Assembly (NCBI RefSeq): GCF_900005615.1
Contig: NZ_LN832559.1
Span: 2,991,001 to 3,055,000 of the forward strand
From: Paracoccus aminovorans
GTDB lineage: Bacteria > Pseudomonadota > Alphaproteobacteria > Rhodobacterales > Rhodobacteraceae
Direction: 5' to 3'
Length of the DNA: 64,000 nt
This document shows positions 38,472-49,227 of the stretch, in pieces; the stretch's first letter is position 1; each line of letters begins with the position of its first letter. A model generated the notes under the pieces. It had not been told where the DNA came from and made no database searches. It was given only the letters and a program-made list of their open reading frames with translations. A program made the position numbers and the translations under genes.

Positions 38472-39521
38472 GACTCTGTTGCACCAAAGAGTTGATGGCC
38501 GGATTTCCCCTTTCCCCGGACAGATCTATCCCACGGCCTCTGTGACGGGGGTGCCAAGCGCGGTGTAACGGTTCAGAATAGCGATACGGACCTGAAGCTC
38601 GGCGACCTGTCGGTCAAAGTCCCGTGCCATGAGGCGCTGACCCAGCAGTTTCACACAGTGCATCTTCGTCTCGACGCGGCTTCGGGGGTGGTATCCACTC
38701 CATCGTCGCCAGAGGGCACGACCGAGGTATTTCGATGCCCGCAGAGCCTCGTTTCGTGCGCCCGCGCCGGCGGCGACTGTCTTCCAGGGTTTGGCGTTCT
38801 TGCGGGGCGGAATGACAGCGTCGGCGCCGCGGTCAGCGATGGCATCGTGGCATTTGCGGGTGTCGTAGGCGCCGTCTGCTGTGACGCGGCCGATCTGCTC
38901 GTGCGCCGGGATCTGTTTGAGCAGGTCGGGTAACACCGGCGCATCGCCGATGTGGCTCCCTGTGATCTCCACCGCCCGAACCTCCAGCGTTTCCTCATCA
39001 ATCCCCAGATGGATCTTGCGCCAGACGCGCCGTTTCGGGCCGCCATGCTTGCGGGCGTGCCACTCGCCTTCGCCCTCGACCTTGATGCCAGTGCTGTCGA
39101 TCAGCAGGTGCAGCGGCCCCTTGGACCCGCGATACGGTATGTTCACAGCCAGGGTCTTCTGGCGACGGGACAGGGTGCTGAAGTCAGGCACCGTCCAGTC
39201 GAGACCAACCAACTGCAGCAGGCTCTCGACGAAACCAGTCGTCTGCCTGAGCGCCATGCCGAAGAGCACCTTCATCGAAAGACACGTCTGAATGGCGGCA
39301 TCGCTGTAGGTCTGCTGGCGGCCACGCCTGCCTGTCGGCGCGGCATCCCAGCTCATCTCGGGGTCGAACCAGATCGTCAGCGAACCCCGGCGCTTGAGCG
39401 CTTCATTGTAGGCTGGCCAGTTCCGGGTTCTGTATGTCGGGGATGCGGGTCGGCTCATGCAGACCAGCTACCGTACGGGTTTCATCAGATGAATCCATGA
39501 CAGGATTTGTGCAACAGAGCC
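38472..39521 (-). mobile_element. IS5-family insertion sequence (IS903-like group), about 1050 bp
   Basis: The ends are imperfect inverted repeats: GACTCTGTTGCAC on the left and GGCTCTGTTGCAC on the right, read inward. They are flanked by a 9-base target duplication with one mismatch (TGTCCGACC at 38463-38471, GGTCCGACC at 39522-39530), the duplication length expected for the IS903 group. It carries one transposase gene and has inserted into the LRR gene in the same orientation. Confidence 0.92.
38526..39458 (-). CDS. IS5-family transposase (DDE)
   Basis: 310 residues, intact. The N-terminal DNA-binding region includes RRGSLTIWFDPEMSWDA and GRQQTYSDAAIQTCLSMKVL. The catalytic triad is the Asp in LLIDSTGIKVEG, the Asp in VTADGAYDTRKCHD and the Glu in YHPRSRVETKMHCVK, the last also fitting the Y-R-E-K signature. 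It cuts and joins the element's ends. Being full length, the element may still be mobile. Confidence 0.95.
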   Translation of the reverse strand: MSRPASPTYRTRNWPAYNEALKRRGSLTIWFDPEMSWDAAPTGRRGRQQTYSDAAIQTCLSMKVLFGMALRQTTGFVESLLQLVGLDWTVPDFSTLSRRQKTLAVNIPYRGSKGPLHLLIDSTGIKVEGEGEWHARKHGGPKRRVWRKIHLGIDEETLEVRAVEITGSHIGDAPVLPDLLKQIPAHEQIGRVTADGAYDTRKCHDAIADRGADAVIPPRKNAKPWKTVAAGAGARNEALRASKYLGRALWRRWSGYHPRSRVETKMHCVKLLGQRLMARDFDRQVAELQVRIAILNRYTALGTPVTEAVG

Positions 39522-39783
39522 GGTCCGACCCGTAAACCCACAGTTTTTCGAGATTCGGAAAGCGCTTCGCCCATGTGAATGAACGTAGTTGTTTGCAATC
39601 TTGCAGGAACAAACGCTTTATCTGCGGGTATGTCTTACTGCTGATCGGGAGAGCGCCCCGCAAGTGCCATGCTGAGTAAGTCGGGTCAGGATCATCCACA
39701 CGACCCTTGCCTGAGTGAAACACACTTGGGCTTGCGCTTTTGAGGGTGTCTAGGGTCTGAAAGATCCGACTTGCCGTTTCCAC
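39522..39783 (-). pseudogene. LRR/zinc-ribbon protein, N-terminal part, cut by insertion sequence
   Basis: The 5' part of the split gene. It begins with GTG 39783 after a G-rich ribosome site and encodes METASRIFQTLDTLKSASPS followed by leucine-rich units QIKRLFLQDCKQLRSFTWAK and NLEKLWVYGSD. The frame runs into the element and stops there at 39403. A TATATAT stretch about 30 bases upstream may be its -10 box. The low GC matches the 3' part. Confidence 0.8.
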
Positions 39784-40011
39784 TCGATGCCCCCCAACAA
39801 CTCATTTTGACCATATATAAGGCTTTGGCCCACTGGAAAGCGCCTACGTCCACTTCGTGCCGCATCCTGTTGAAGAGGTCGTTGTCCTTATCGGCGCAGC
39901 AGGCGCGATGCACTTCTGTCATTGCCGTTTCAGGCGACGCTTGGCGTCATCGGCACCAGCATGGGTTTTCAACGGCACCTCCCCAATTCAGGCATTCCTC
40001 CCGCCCCAACG
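39784..40011. other. Low-GC spacer upstream of the split LRR gene
   Basis: This stretch continues the low-GC island. A minus frame from ATG 39922 (76 residues) overlaps the LRR start in another frame and could encode a short leader peptide or be chance. No known family is visible. Confidence 0.3.
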
Positions 40012-40036
40012 AAAAAGGCCGCCCCACGGGACGGCC
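40012..40036 (-). terminator. Rho-independent terminator of the DUF6280 gene
   Basis: On the minus strand a 9-bp GC stem (GGCCGTCCC with GGGGCGGCC, one G-T pair) with a two-base loop is followed by TTTTTCGTT. It lies 26 bases after the DUF6280 stop. Confidence 0.85.
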
Positions 40037-40062
40037 CATCGCATGCCGGCAGGGACGCGCCC

Positions 40063-40383
40063 TTATGCGGCGTCGGCCTCTTCCGCGGCGTGGCGGCGTT
40101 CGCTTTCCTCGCGCGACAGGGCGACCGAGGTGCGCACGCCCTTGGACACGAACTCCATCAGCCCCTTCACCACCCGCTCGTTCGGGTCGATGCCGGCGCA
40201 GGACAGCACCTCGCGGCCGTCGCGCGACCGCGCCCAGCGGGCGATCTGATCGGGACCGTTGCCGTATTTCTTGTCGTCGGCAATCGCATCGTCCAGCGCA
40301 GCAAGCACAACGGCGGCAAACAGCTTGCGGGCACGTTGACCTTGTTCAAAATTGAAAGCCGAGCCATCCACGAAATCGCGCAT
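40063..40383 (-). CDS. DUF6280 family conserved protein
   Basis: 106 residues: MRDFVDGSAFNFEQGQRARK, AALDDAIADDKKYGNGPDQI, WARSRDGREVLSCAGIDPNE and GVRTSVALSREESERR. I recognise this as a highly conserved Rhodobacterales protein catalogued as DUF6280, of unknown function. Helical, no signal peptide, one Cys. It carries its own strong terminator and is divergent from efp with 347 bases between them, so it is likely an independent, well-expressed gene. Confidence 0.8.
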   Translation of the reverse strand: MRDFVDGSAFNFEQGQRARKLFAAVVLAALDDAIADDKKYGNGPDQIARWARSRDGREVLSCAGIDPNERVVKGLMEFVSKGVRTSVALSREESERRHAAEEADAA

Positions 40384-40730
40384 TACCAGTATCCTGTTGT
40401 TCTTGTATTGCCCCGCGCTCGGCAGTTATTGCCAAACTCGCTGCATTTCTGCCTCTTTAGGCGGCACGGGCCGATGTACCCGATCCGCGCCCTGATTCGG
40501 TATGCCTGCCGCCGCATGACCGCCATGCGTCAGGCGCAAGCCCCAGCGGATAGCCTCAATAACCGTCAAAAGCAACGAAATTGCGACATCCACAGGCCCC
40601 CGACCGCCCTTGACAACGCCGGAAAAGCGTTTTGGTTGCCACGGTCCGCGGCAATGGATATAGGTGCGCGCAAGGGCGGTTCAACCCCGCGACCCGCCAA
40701 TGAATTCCCAATATTTTCAAGGTTATCCGA
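40384..40730. other. Divergent promoter region between the DUF6280 gene and efp
   Basis: No gene is visible in these 347 bases. A consensus-like TTGACA occurs at 40610-40615 in the efp direction, without a clear -10 at normal spacing. The last 60 bases before efp are comparatively AT-rich. Confidence 0.35.
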
Positions 40731-41294
40731 ATGGCCAAGATCAATGGCAACGAAATCAAGCCCGGCGTGGTGCTGGAACATGACGGCGGGCTTTGGGCCG
40801 CGGTCAAGGTCAGCCATGTCAAGCCCGGCAAGGGCGGCGCCTTTGCCCAGGTCGAGCTGAAGAACCTGCGCGACGGCCGCAAGCTGAACGAGCGTTTCCG
40901 CTCGGAGGACAAGGTCGAGCAGGTGCAACTGGAGTTCAAGGACCAGCAATTCCTGTATGAAACCGACGGCAAGCTGGTGTTCATGGACAGCGAGACCTTC
41001 GAGCAGACCGAGCTGGACGCCGACCTGCTGGGCGACCGCCGCCCGTTCCTGCAGGACGGCATGATGGCCGCCGTGGAATATTACGGCGACGAGGCGCTGT
41101 CGGTGCGCATTCCCCAGAAAGTGATCTGCCGGGTCGCCGAGACCGAGCCGGTGCTGAACGGCCAGACCGCCGCGAAAAGCTTCAAGCCGGCGATCCTGGA
41201 CAATGGCGTGCGGGTGATGATCCCGCCCTTCGTCGGCGTGGACGAGGCCATCGTCGTCAATACCGAACTGTTCGAATATTCCGAGCGCGCCTGA
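40731..41294 (+). CDS. efp: Elongation factor P
   Basis: 187 residues, three-domain EF-P. The N-terminal KOW-like domain has [20 protein letters not shown] with the Lys at the tip (KPGKGG) that in many bacteria is modified to reach the peptidyl transferase centre. The C-terminal OB domain ends TKTY-like as [23 protein letters not shown] rescues ribosomes at polyproline stretches. No epmA or epmB gene is in the window. Followed by a stem-loop. Confidence 0.98.
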   Translation: MAKINGNEIKPGVVLEHDGGLWAAVKVSHVKPGKGGAFAQVELKNLRDGRKLNERFRSEDKVEQVQLEFKDQQFLYETDGKLVFMDSETFEQTELDADLLGDRRPFLQDGMMAAVEYYGDEALSVRIPQKVICRVAETEPVLNGQTAAKSFKPAILDNGVRVMIPPFVGVDEAIVVNTELFEYSERA

Positions 41295-41316
41295 CGCGGT
41301 GGCGCCGTCCCGGTTT

Positions 41317-41333
41317 CGTGACGCAACGTCACG
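41317..41333 (+). terminator. Stem-loop after efp
   Basis: A 7-bp perfect stem (CGTGACG with CGTCACG) with a CAA loop, 22 bases after the efp stop. GC-rich arms extend outward imperfectly. No T tract, so terminator function is a guess. Confidence 0.45.
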
Positions 41334-41384
41334 GACCCGGGCGGCGATTCATGCGTTATCGCGCCGGAAAGCACGGAGAGTGGC

Positions 41385-41687
41385 ATGACCCAACCCAGCA
41401 TCCATGTCGCGCATGAGGATTACGGCAGTTCCGGCCGCTATGTCGTCACCCTGGCTGGCGTCCCGGGCGAGGCCGAGCTGACCTGGCGCAACGGCGGACC
41501 GGGCATCATCGTCGCCGATCATACCTATGCGCCGGACTCGATGCGCGGCACCGGGGTCGCCGCGGCCATGGTCCGCCGGCTGGTCGCCGACGCGCGGGCG
41601 CGCGGCGTGATGATCGTCCCCGCCTGCAGCTATGTCCGCGCCCAGTTCGAGCGTCACCCGGAATGGGCGGATCTGCAAGCCGGTTGA
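41385..41687 (+). CDS. Small GNAT N-acetyltransferase (YjdJ/COG2388 type)
   Basis: 100 residues, the minimal GNAT fold. The acyl-CoA loop region is HTYAPDSMRGTGVAAAMVRR, and VPACSYVRAQFERHPEWADL is the conserved end of the COG2388 group, in which GTG replaces the usual Q/RxxGxG/A. The substrate is unknown. Preceded by AGAGTGGC as a weak ribosome site. Confidence 0.88.
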   Translation: MTQPSIHVAHEDYGSSGRYVVTLAGVPGEAELTWRNGGPGIIVADHTYAPDSMRGTGVAAAMVRRLVADARARGVMIVPACSYVRAQFERHPEWADLQAG

Positions 41688-41734
41688 GCAGGATGTCCCG
41701 GCGCGGCTGTTAGCGCCAACCGGCATGTCATTTT

Positions 41735-41776
41735 CGATATGCAAATACACTTTCAGAATATTTGACGGACATATCG
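41735..41776. promoter_or_regulatory. Nested inverted repeat upstream of the sugar operon, candidate operator
   Basis: CGATATG at 41735-41741 and CATATCG at 41770-41776 form an outer 7-base inverted repeat; directly inside, CAAATA (41742-41747) and TATTTG (41759-41764) form a second one with an 11-base centre. A TTGACG at 41762 could be a -35 box. This AT-rich island 184 bases before chvE is a good site for the FCD-type regulator encoded at 49228. Confidence 0.5.
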
Positions 41777-41959
41777 GCCAAGGCTAGCCTCGTTTTCAGG
41801 CCGGCGGTCCATGGACCGTTGCGGCGCCTGATGCCGGGGTTTGCCCCGCCATGCGGGCGTCCCGCGCCGAAAAACGACAGGAACGCCGGCTGGGCCAGGA
41901 CCGTGGAGGCGGCCACCCGCAAGGCGGGCAAATCGACAGGGAATCGATAGGGAGGAGTC

Positions 41960-43024
41960 ATGCTGAACTTCAGGAAACTCGCCGGGGTCCTGGCCTCGGT
42001 GGCGGTGCTGTCGCTGCCGGGGCTGGCCGCGGCGGAAGGCATGGTCGGGATCTCGATGCCGACCAAGACCTCGGCGCGCTGGATCGCGGATGGCGACAAC
42101 ATGGTCAAGCAGTTCCAGGAGGCGGGCTACAAGACCGACCTGCAATATGCCGACGACGACATCCCGAACCAGCTGTCGCAGATCGAGAACATGATCACCA
42201 AGGGCGTGAACGTGCTGGTGATCGCCGCCATCGACGGCACCACGCTGTCGAACGCGCTGGCCAATGCGAAAGCCGCCGACATCAAGGTCATCGCCTATGA
42301 CCGGCTGATCCGCGACACGCCCGACATCGACTATTACGCCACCTTCGACAACTTCAAGGTGGGCGTCGAGCAGGCGACCACGCTGGTCGACGGCCTGAAA
42401 GAGCGTTTCCCGGACGTGAAGCCCTGGAACGTCGAACTGTTCGGCGGCAGCCCGGACGACAACAACGCCTATTTCTTCTACGACGGCGCCATGTCGGTGC
42501 TTCAGCCGCTGATCGACGATGGTTCGGTGGTGATCCCCTCGGGGCAGATGGGCATGGATAAGGTCGGCACGCTGCGCTGGGATCCGGCCACCGCCCAGGC
42601 CCGCATGGACAACATCCTGTCGGCCAACTACACCGACAAGCATGTGAATGCGGTGCTGTCGCCCTATGACGGGCTGTCGATCGGCATCCTGTCCTCGCTG
42701 AAGGGCGTCGGCTACGGCTCGGGCGACATGAAGATGCCCATCGTCACCGGCCAGGACGCCGAGCTGCAATCGGTCAAGTCGATCCAGGCGGGCGAGCAGT
42801 ATTCGACCATCTTCAAGGACACCCGCGAGCTGGCGAAAGTCACCGTCGGCATGGTCAACGCCATGCTGAAGGGCGAAGAGCCGCAGGTGAACGACACCAA
42901 GACCTATGACAACGGCGTCAAGGTGGTGCCTTCCTACCTGCTGGAGCCGGTCGCGGTGACGGAAAAGAACCTTCAGGAGGTCCTGGTCGGCTCGGGCTAT
43001 TATACCGAAGACCAGCTGAAGTGA
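41960..43024 (+). CDS. chvE: Multiple-monosaccharide ABC transporter, periplasmic binding protein (ChvE-like)
   Basis: 354 residues with a signal peptide ending about LAAA-EGM and a strong AGGAGG before ATG 41960. Type I periplasmic fold: [60 protein letters not shown] and [19 protein letters not shown]. This matches the ChvE/GguA-GguB sugar uptake group that binds galactose, arabinose, glucose, fucose or xylose. First gene of the catabolic operon, with the ATPase and permease next. Confidence 0.95.
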   Translation: MLNFRKLAGVLASVAVLSLPGLAAAEGMVGISMPTKTSARWIADGDNMVKQFQEAGYKTDLQYADDDIPNQLSQIENMITKGVNVLVIAAIDGTTLSNALANAKAADIKVIAYDRLIRDTPDIDYYATFDNFKVGVEQATTLVDGLKERFPDVKPWNVELFGGSPDDNNAYFFYDGAMSVLQPLIDDGSVVIPSGQMGMDKVGTLRWDPATAQARMDNILSANYTDKHVNAVLSPYDGLSIGILSSLKGVGYGSGDMKMPIVTGQDAELQSVKSIQAGEQYSTIFKDTRELAKVTVGMVNAMLKGEEPQVNDTKTYDNGVKVVPSYLLEPVAVTEKNLQEVLVGSGYYTEDQLK

Positions 43025-43090
43025 CCTGAACCACGCCGCCGCCGCGGGCCTGACGCCTGCGGCGGCGCGCCTGTCATACCGGGGGGAATG

Positions 43091-44657
<1,567 letters not shown>

Positions 44658-44665
<8 letters not shown>

Positions 44666-45842
44666 CACCACCGAGACCCGCCAAGGCGACACCTTCGGCT
44701 TCATCCGCCGCAACATCCGCGAATACGGCATCCTGTTCGCGCTGATCATCATCATGGCCTTCTTCCAGGTGGTGACCGGCGGCATCCTGTTCCGGCCGGT
44801 GAACCTGACCAACCTGTTCCTGCAGAACAGCCATATCGTCATCATGGCGGTGGGCATGCTGCTGGTGATCGTGGCCGGCCACATCGACCTGTCGGTCGGC
44901 TCGGTCGCGGCCTTCGTCGGCGCGCTGGCGGCGCTGATGATCGTGCGCATGGGCCTGCCGATCCCGCTGGTCGTGGTGCTGGCGCTGGTCGCCGGCGCGG
45001 TGATCGGCGGCATCCAGGGCTATTGGATCGCCTATTGGAAGATCCCCAGCTTCATCGTCACCCTGGCCGGGATGCTGGTGTTCCGCGGGTTGACCATGTG
45101 GATCCTGCAGGGCCAGAACATCGGTCCCTTCCCGCGCGGCTTCCAGATGATCGCCTCGGGCTTCATCCCCGACCTGTTCGGCCCGGACAAGCCCAACACC
45201 CTGTCCCTGATCCTGGGCTGGGGTGCGGCGGTCGTGATCCTGTGGCTGCAGATCCGCGGCCGCAAGCGCGAAGAGGCGGTGGGCATCGCCGACGAGCCCT
45301 TCGCCTTTTTCGCCGCCAAGAACGCGCTGATCTTCCTGGCGATGGTCTGGATGACCTGGGCGCTGGCGAATTTCCGCGGCCTGCCCAATGTCTTCATCGT
45401 CATGGCGGTGCTGGTCGCGCTTTACGCCTTCCTGTCGGAACGCACGACCATCGGCCGGCGCATCTTCGCCATCGGCGGCAATGCCAAGGCGGCGAAACTG
45501 TCGGGCATCAACTCGGAACGGGTGGTGTTCCTGACCTTCATGAACATGGGCATGCTGGCGGCGCTGGCGGGGCTGGTGGTCTCGGCCCGGCTGAACTCGG
45601 CCACGCCCAAGGCCGGCGTCGGCTTCGAGCTGGACGTGATCGCGGCAGTCTTCATCGGCGGTGCCTCGATGGCGGGCGGCGTCGGCACGGTGATCGGCGC
45701 CGTGGTCGGTGCCTTCATCATGGGGGTGATGAACAACGGCATGTCCATCCTGGGCATCGGCATCGACTATCAGCAGGTCATCAAGGGGCTGGTGCTGATG
45801 GCCGCGGTGATCTTCGACGTCTCGAACAAGTCGAAATCGTGA
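44658..45842 (+). CDS. mmsB: Multiple-monosaccharide ABC transporter permease (MmsB/GguB)
   Basis: 394 residues with about ten membrane helices. It begins cytosolically and contains [19 protein letters not shown] signature ([20 protein letters not shown]) and [20 protein letters not shown], typical of RbsC-type permeases, plus a large mid-protein loop as in GguB. It forms the channel of the ChvE importer. The GTG of the next gene overlaps its stop by four bases. Confidence 0.95.
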
Positions 45843-46741
45843 CGCCGAACTGGATCGCCGTCGACTGGGGCACGACCCGACTGCGCGCCTGGGCCATGCA
45901 GGGCGCGCAGATGCTTCAGGCGCGCGCCTCGGACCAGGGCATGGGCCGGCTTGCGCCCGAGGGATTCGAGCCGGCGCTGCTGGCGCTGATCGCCGACTGG
46001 CTGCCGGCGTCGGGCACCATCCCGGTCCTGGCTTGCGGCATGGTCGGCGCCCGCGGCGGCTGGGTCGAGGCCGCTTATCGCTCTGTCCCCTGCCCCCCGC
46101 TGGACCCGCGGCAGGCGATCCGCCCCCCGGTCACGGACCCGCGCCTGGACCTGCGCATCCTGCCCGGCCTGTCGCAGGCCGACCCGCCCGACGTGATGCG
46201 CGGCGAGGAAACCCAGATCGCCGGCTTCCTGGCCGGGAACCCGGGCTTTCGCGGCGTGCTCTGCCTGCCGGGCACGCATAGCAAATGGGCCCGGATCGCG
46301 GATGGCGCCGTCGCCCGCTTCGCCACCTTCATGACCGGAGAGCTTTTCGCCCTGCTCGCCCGGCAATCCGTGCTGCGCCTGACCTTGGCCGAAGCCACGC
46401 CAGACGCCCAGGCCCTGACCCAGGCCGGAGCGCAGGCGCTGGCCGACCCTGCCTCTGTCCCGGCCGGGCTTTTCGCCCTGCGCGCCGGGGCGCTGCTGCG
46501 CGGGCTGGCGCCGGAACAGGCGGCCGGGCGGCTTTCCGGCCTGCTGATCGGCGCCGAACTGGCCGCCGCCCGCCCGTTCTGGACCGGGGCCGAGGTCGTT
46601 CTGATCGGCGCCCCCGACTTGACGACGCATTACGAAACGCTCTTGCTGGCGCAGGGCGTCCGGGTCCGGCGACAGGACGGCGCTGCGCTGGTCCTGGCCG
46701 GGCTGACCGCCGCCCACCGGCTTCTGCACGAGGACCCATGA
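45839..46741 (+). CDS. dgoK: 2-dehydro-3-deoxygalactonokinase
   Basis: 300 residues from GTG 45839, overlapping the mmsB stop (GTGA). The actin-like kinase fold begins [43 protein letters not shown] and [11 protein letters not shown] are specific to DgoK. It phosphorylates 2-keto-3-deoxy-galactonate on the 6-hydroxyl, feeding the aldolase encoded next. Coupled by ATGA to dgoA. Confidence 0.95.
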   Translation: MTPNWIAVDWGTTRLRAWAMQGAQMLQARASDQGMGRLAPEGFEPALLALIADWLPASGTIPVLACGMVGARGGWVEAAYRSVPCPPLDPRQAIRPPVTDPRLDLRILPGLSQADPPDVMRGEETQIAGFLAGNPGFRGVLCLPGTHSKWARIADGAVARFATFMTGELFALLARQSVLRLTLAEATPDAQALTQAGAQALADPASVPAGLFALRAGALLRGLAPEQAAGRLSGLLIGAELAAARPFWTGAEVVLIGAPDLTTHYETLLLAQGVRVRRQDGAALVLAGLTAAHRLLHEDP

Positions 46742-47340
46742 CCCAGCCCATCATCGCCATCCTGCGCGGCCTGACCCCGCCCGAGGCCCTGCCCGTCGCC
46801 CGCGCCCTGATCGAATCCGGCATCACTCGCATCGAGGTGCCGCTGAACTCGCCCGACCCGCTGGAAAGCATCCGGCTGATGGCGGCGGCCTTCGGCGGCC
46901 AGGCCACGCTGGGCGCCGGCACCGTGCTGACGCCGGAACAGGTCGGCCGCGTCGCCGATGCCGGCGGCCGCATGATCGTCTCGCCCAATGCCGACCCGGC
47001 GGTGATCCGCGAGACCCGGGCGCGCGGCCTGGAAAGCTGGCCGGGCGTGTTCACCGCCACGGAATGTTTCGCCGCCATCGCCGCCGGCGCCACCGGGCTG
47101 AAGCTGTTCCCCGCCGACCAGGCCGGCCCTGCGGCGCTGAGGGCGCTGCGCGCCGTCCTGCCGCGCGAAATCCCGGTCTATGCCGTCGGCGGCGCCGGGC
47201 CGCAGAATTTCGCCGAATGGCACGCTGCCGGGGCGCAGGGCTTCGGCATCGGCACCGCGCTCTACAAGCCCGGCGATGCCCCCGAAACCGTCGCCACCCG
47301 CGCCCGCGAGATCATCGCCGCCATGCAGGCCCTGGGATGA
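46738..47340 (+). CDS. dgoA: 2-dehydro-3-deoxy-6-phosphogalactonate aldolase
   Basis: 200 residues, class I Eda/DgoA family. [20 protein letters not shown] opens the barrel; the Schiff-base Lys is in [13 protein letters not shown] and the catalytic Glu in [11 protein letters not shown]. It splits 2-keto-3-deoxy-6-phosphogalactonate to pyruvate and glyceraldehyde-3-phosphate. Overlaps both neighbours by ATGA, so the kinase-aldolase-lactonase set is tightly coupled. Confidence 0.96.
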   Translation: MTQPIIAILRGLTPPEALPVARALIESGITRIEVPLNSPDPLESIRLMAAAFGGQATLGAGTVLTPEQVGRVADAGGRMIVSPNADPAVIRETRARGLESWPGVFTATECFAAIAAGATGLKLFPADQAGPAALRALRAVLPREIPVYAVGGAGPQNFAEWHAAGAQGFGIGTALYKPGDAPETVATRAREIIAAMQALG

Positions 47341-48179
47341 ACGCCGCGGTCTTCGACCCGCGTATCTGCGAGCTGGGCGAAGGCGCCTTCTGGCACCCCG
47401 AGCGCGCGCAGCCCTTCTGGTTCGACATCCTCGGCCGCCGCCTGATGTCGCAGCGCGACGGCAACCCGTTGGAGTGGCAGTTCGACGAGATGGTCTCGGC
47501 CTGCGGCTGGATCGACCGCGATCATCTGCTGATCGCCAGCGAGACCGCGCTCTTGCGCTTCGACCTGCGCACCGGCGCCCACCAGAAGCTGGTGGCGCTG
47601 GAACCCGACCGCGCCGGCAACCGCTCGAACGACGGCCGCGCCGACCCGCAGGGCGGCTTCTGGATCGGCACGATGTCGCGCAGCGCCGAAACCGGCCAGG
47701 GCGCGCTCTATCGCTACCTCGACGGCGAGCTGCGCCAGTTGCGCGCGGGCCTGTCGATTCCCAATGCCATCTGCTTTTCCCCCGACGGCCGGCTGGCCTA
47801 TTTCGCCGACACCGCGGCGCAGAGGGTCTGGGCACAGGCGCTGGACGAACAGGGCTGGCCCAAGGGTCAGGCGCGGCTCTTCCTCGACCTCTCCGGCACC
47901 GACCAGTTTCCCGACGGCGCGGTCACCGACGACCAGGGCCGGTTCTGGAACGCGCGCTGGGGCAGCGGCTCGGTCGCCTGCCATGCCCCGGACGGCCGGC
48001 TGCTCAAGCGCCTGGCCCTGCCCGCCAGCCAGCCCAGCTGCCCCTGCTTCGCCGGACCCAACCTGTCGCAGCTGCTGGTCACCAGCGCCGCCGAGGGCCG
48101 CCACGGCCCGCAGGACGGCCGCACCTGGCTGCTGGACCCCCAGGCCCGCGGCCGCCCCGAACCCCGGGTGCGGGCATGA
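47337..48179 (+). CDS. SMP-30/gluconolaconase/LRE-like sugar lactonase
   Basis: 280 residues, six-bladed propeller. Metal ligands are the Glu in [11 protein letters not shown], the Asn/Asp in [20 protein letters not shown] and Asp in [17 protein letters not shown]. It opens aldonolactones (galactono- or arabinonolactone) to aldonates. In this operon it should feed the dehydratase step before DgoK. Overlaps galM by ATGA. The exact lactone is inferred from context. Confidence 0.93.
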   Translation: MNAAVFDPRICELGEGAFWHPERAQPFWFDILGRRLMSQRDGNPLEWQFDEMVSACGWIDRDHLLIASETALLRFDLRTGAHQKLVALEPDRAGNRSNDGRADPQGGFWIGTMSRSAETGQGALYRYLDGELRQLRAGLSIPNAICFSPDGRLAYFADTAAQRVWAQALDEQGWPKGQARLFLDLSGTDQFPDGAVTDDQGRFWNARWGSGSVACHAPDGRLLKRLALPASQPSCPCFAGPNLSQLLVTSAAEGRHGPQDGRTWLLDPQARGRPEPRVRA

Positions 48180-49192
48180 TCCGGCGGCCCTTCGGCACGC
48201 TGCCCGATGGCCGGGCGGTGACGCGGGCGACGATCTCGGGCCATGGGCTGACCGCCTCGGTCATCACGCTGGGCGCCTCGCTGCAGGATCTGCGGCTCGA
48301 CGGCGTCGCGCATCCGCTGGTGCTGGGCTTTCCCGAACTGCGACCCTATCTGGGCGAAGGCCGCTATTGCGGGGCCGTGGTCGGGCGCTATGCCAACCGC
48401 ATCGCCCATGGCCGCGCCGTCCTGGACGGGCAAGCGCTAGACCTCGACCGCAACCAGGACGGCCGCAACATGCTGCACGGCGGCAGCGACGGCAGCGGCA
48501 CCCGCAACTGGGTCCTGGCCGAGCAGACCGAGGCATCGGTCGCGCTCGCCGACCTGCTGCCGGACGGCCATATGGGCTTTCCCGGCGCCATGCCGGTGCG
48601 CGCGATCTACCAGATCCTGCCCGGACCGACGCTGCAGCTGACGATCACCGCCACCACGGACCGGACGAGCTTGTGCAATTTCGCCCAGCACAGCTATTTC
48701 AACCTCGACGGCAGCGACACGGTGGCGGACCATCGCCTGACCGTTCCCGCAACAAGCTACCTGCCCGTCGATGCCGACCTGATCCCGCTTGGACCCCCGG
48801 CCCCGGTGGGCGGCACGCCGCTCGACTTCCGCCGCCCGGTGCGGCTGGGCGACCGGCTGGAAGGGCCGCCGATCGACCACAACCTCTGCCTCGCGCCCGA
48901 ACGCCGCCGTCTGCCGCGCAGGGCCGCGGTGCTGCAAGCCGGCGCGGTGCGGATGCAGCTGCACTCGACCGAGCCGGGGCTGCAGATCTATCCGGCCAAC
49001 CACTTTTCCCCCGGCGCGCCGGGCCTTGCCGGCCGGCCCTATGGCCGCCATACCGGCGTCGCGCTGGAATCGCAGCTCTGGCCCGACGCGCCGAACCGGC
49101 CTGACTATCCCTCTGCGCGAATCTTACAAGGACAGATCTACCGACAGGTGACGCTCCTGCGGTTTCAGCACCCGGCGAAGGTTGACGCATAG
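48176..49192 (+). CDS. galM: Aldose 1-epimerase (mutarotase)
   Basis: 338 residues. The catalytic His is in LCNFAQHSYFNLDGS and the catalytic Glu in HTGVALESQLWPDAPN; GRYANRIAHGRAVLDG and NMLHGGSDG bind sugar. It interconverts alpha and beta anomers of galactose, arabinose or related aldoses for the dehydrogenase step. Last enzyme gene in the plus-strand operon. Confidence 0.96.
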   Translation: MIRRPFGTLPDGRAVTRATISGHGLTASVITLGASLQDLRLDGVAHPLVLGFPELRPYLGEGRYCGAVVGRYANRIAHGRAVLDGQALDLDRNQDGRNMLHGGSDGSGTRNWVLAEQTEASVALADLLPDGHMGFPGAMPVRAIYQILPGPTLQLTITATTDRTSLCNFAQHSYFNLDGSDTVADHRLTVPATSYLPVDADLIPLGPPAPVGGTPLDFRRPVRLGDRLEGPPIDHNLCLAPERRRLPRRAAVLQAGAVRMQLHSTEPGLQIYPANHFSPGAPGLAGRPYGRHTGVALESQLWPDAPNRPDYPSARILQGQIYRQVTLLRFQHPAKVDA

Positions 49193-49227
49193 CAAATTAA
49201 CCAATTATTGCGAGGCAGGGAGGACTC

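Noticed and set aside
39403..39521. A 126-residue intact gene across the right end of the element
   Set aside because: The last part of that frame is the terminal repeat and noncoding edge of the element read through; only 39522-39783 belongs to the host gene.
45839..47340. A complete De Ley-Doudoroff (dgo) operon
   Set aside because: Kinase and aldolase are present but no galactonate dehydratase gene could be found in the window, so the pathway is incomplete here.
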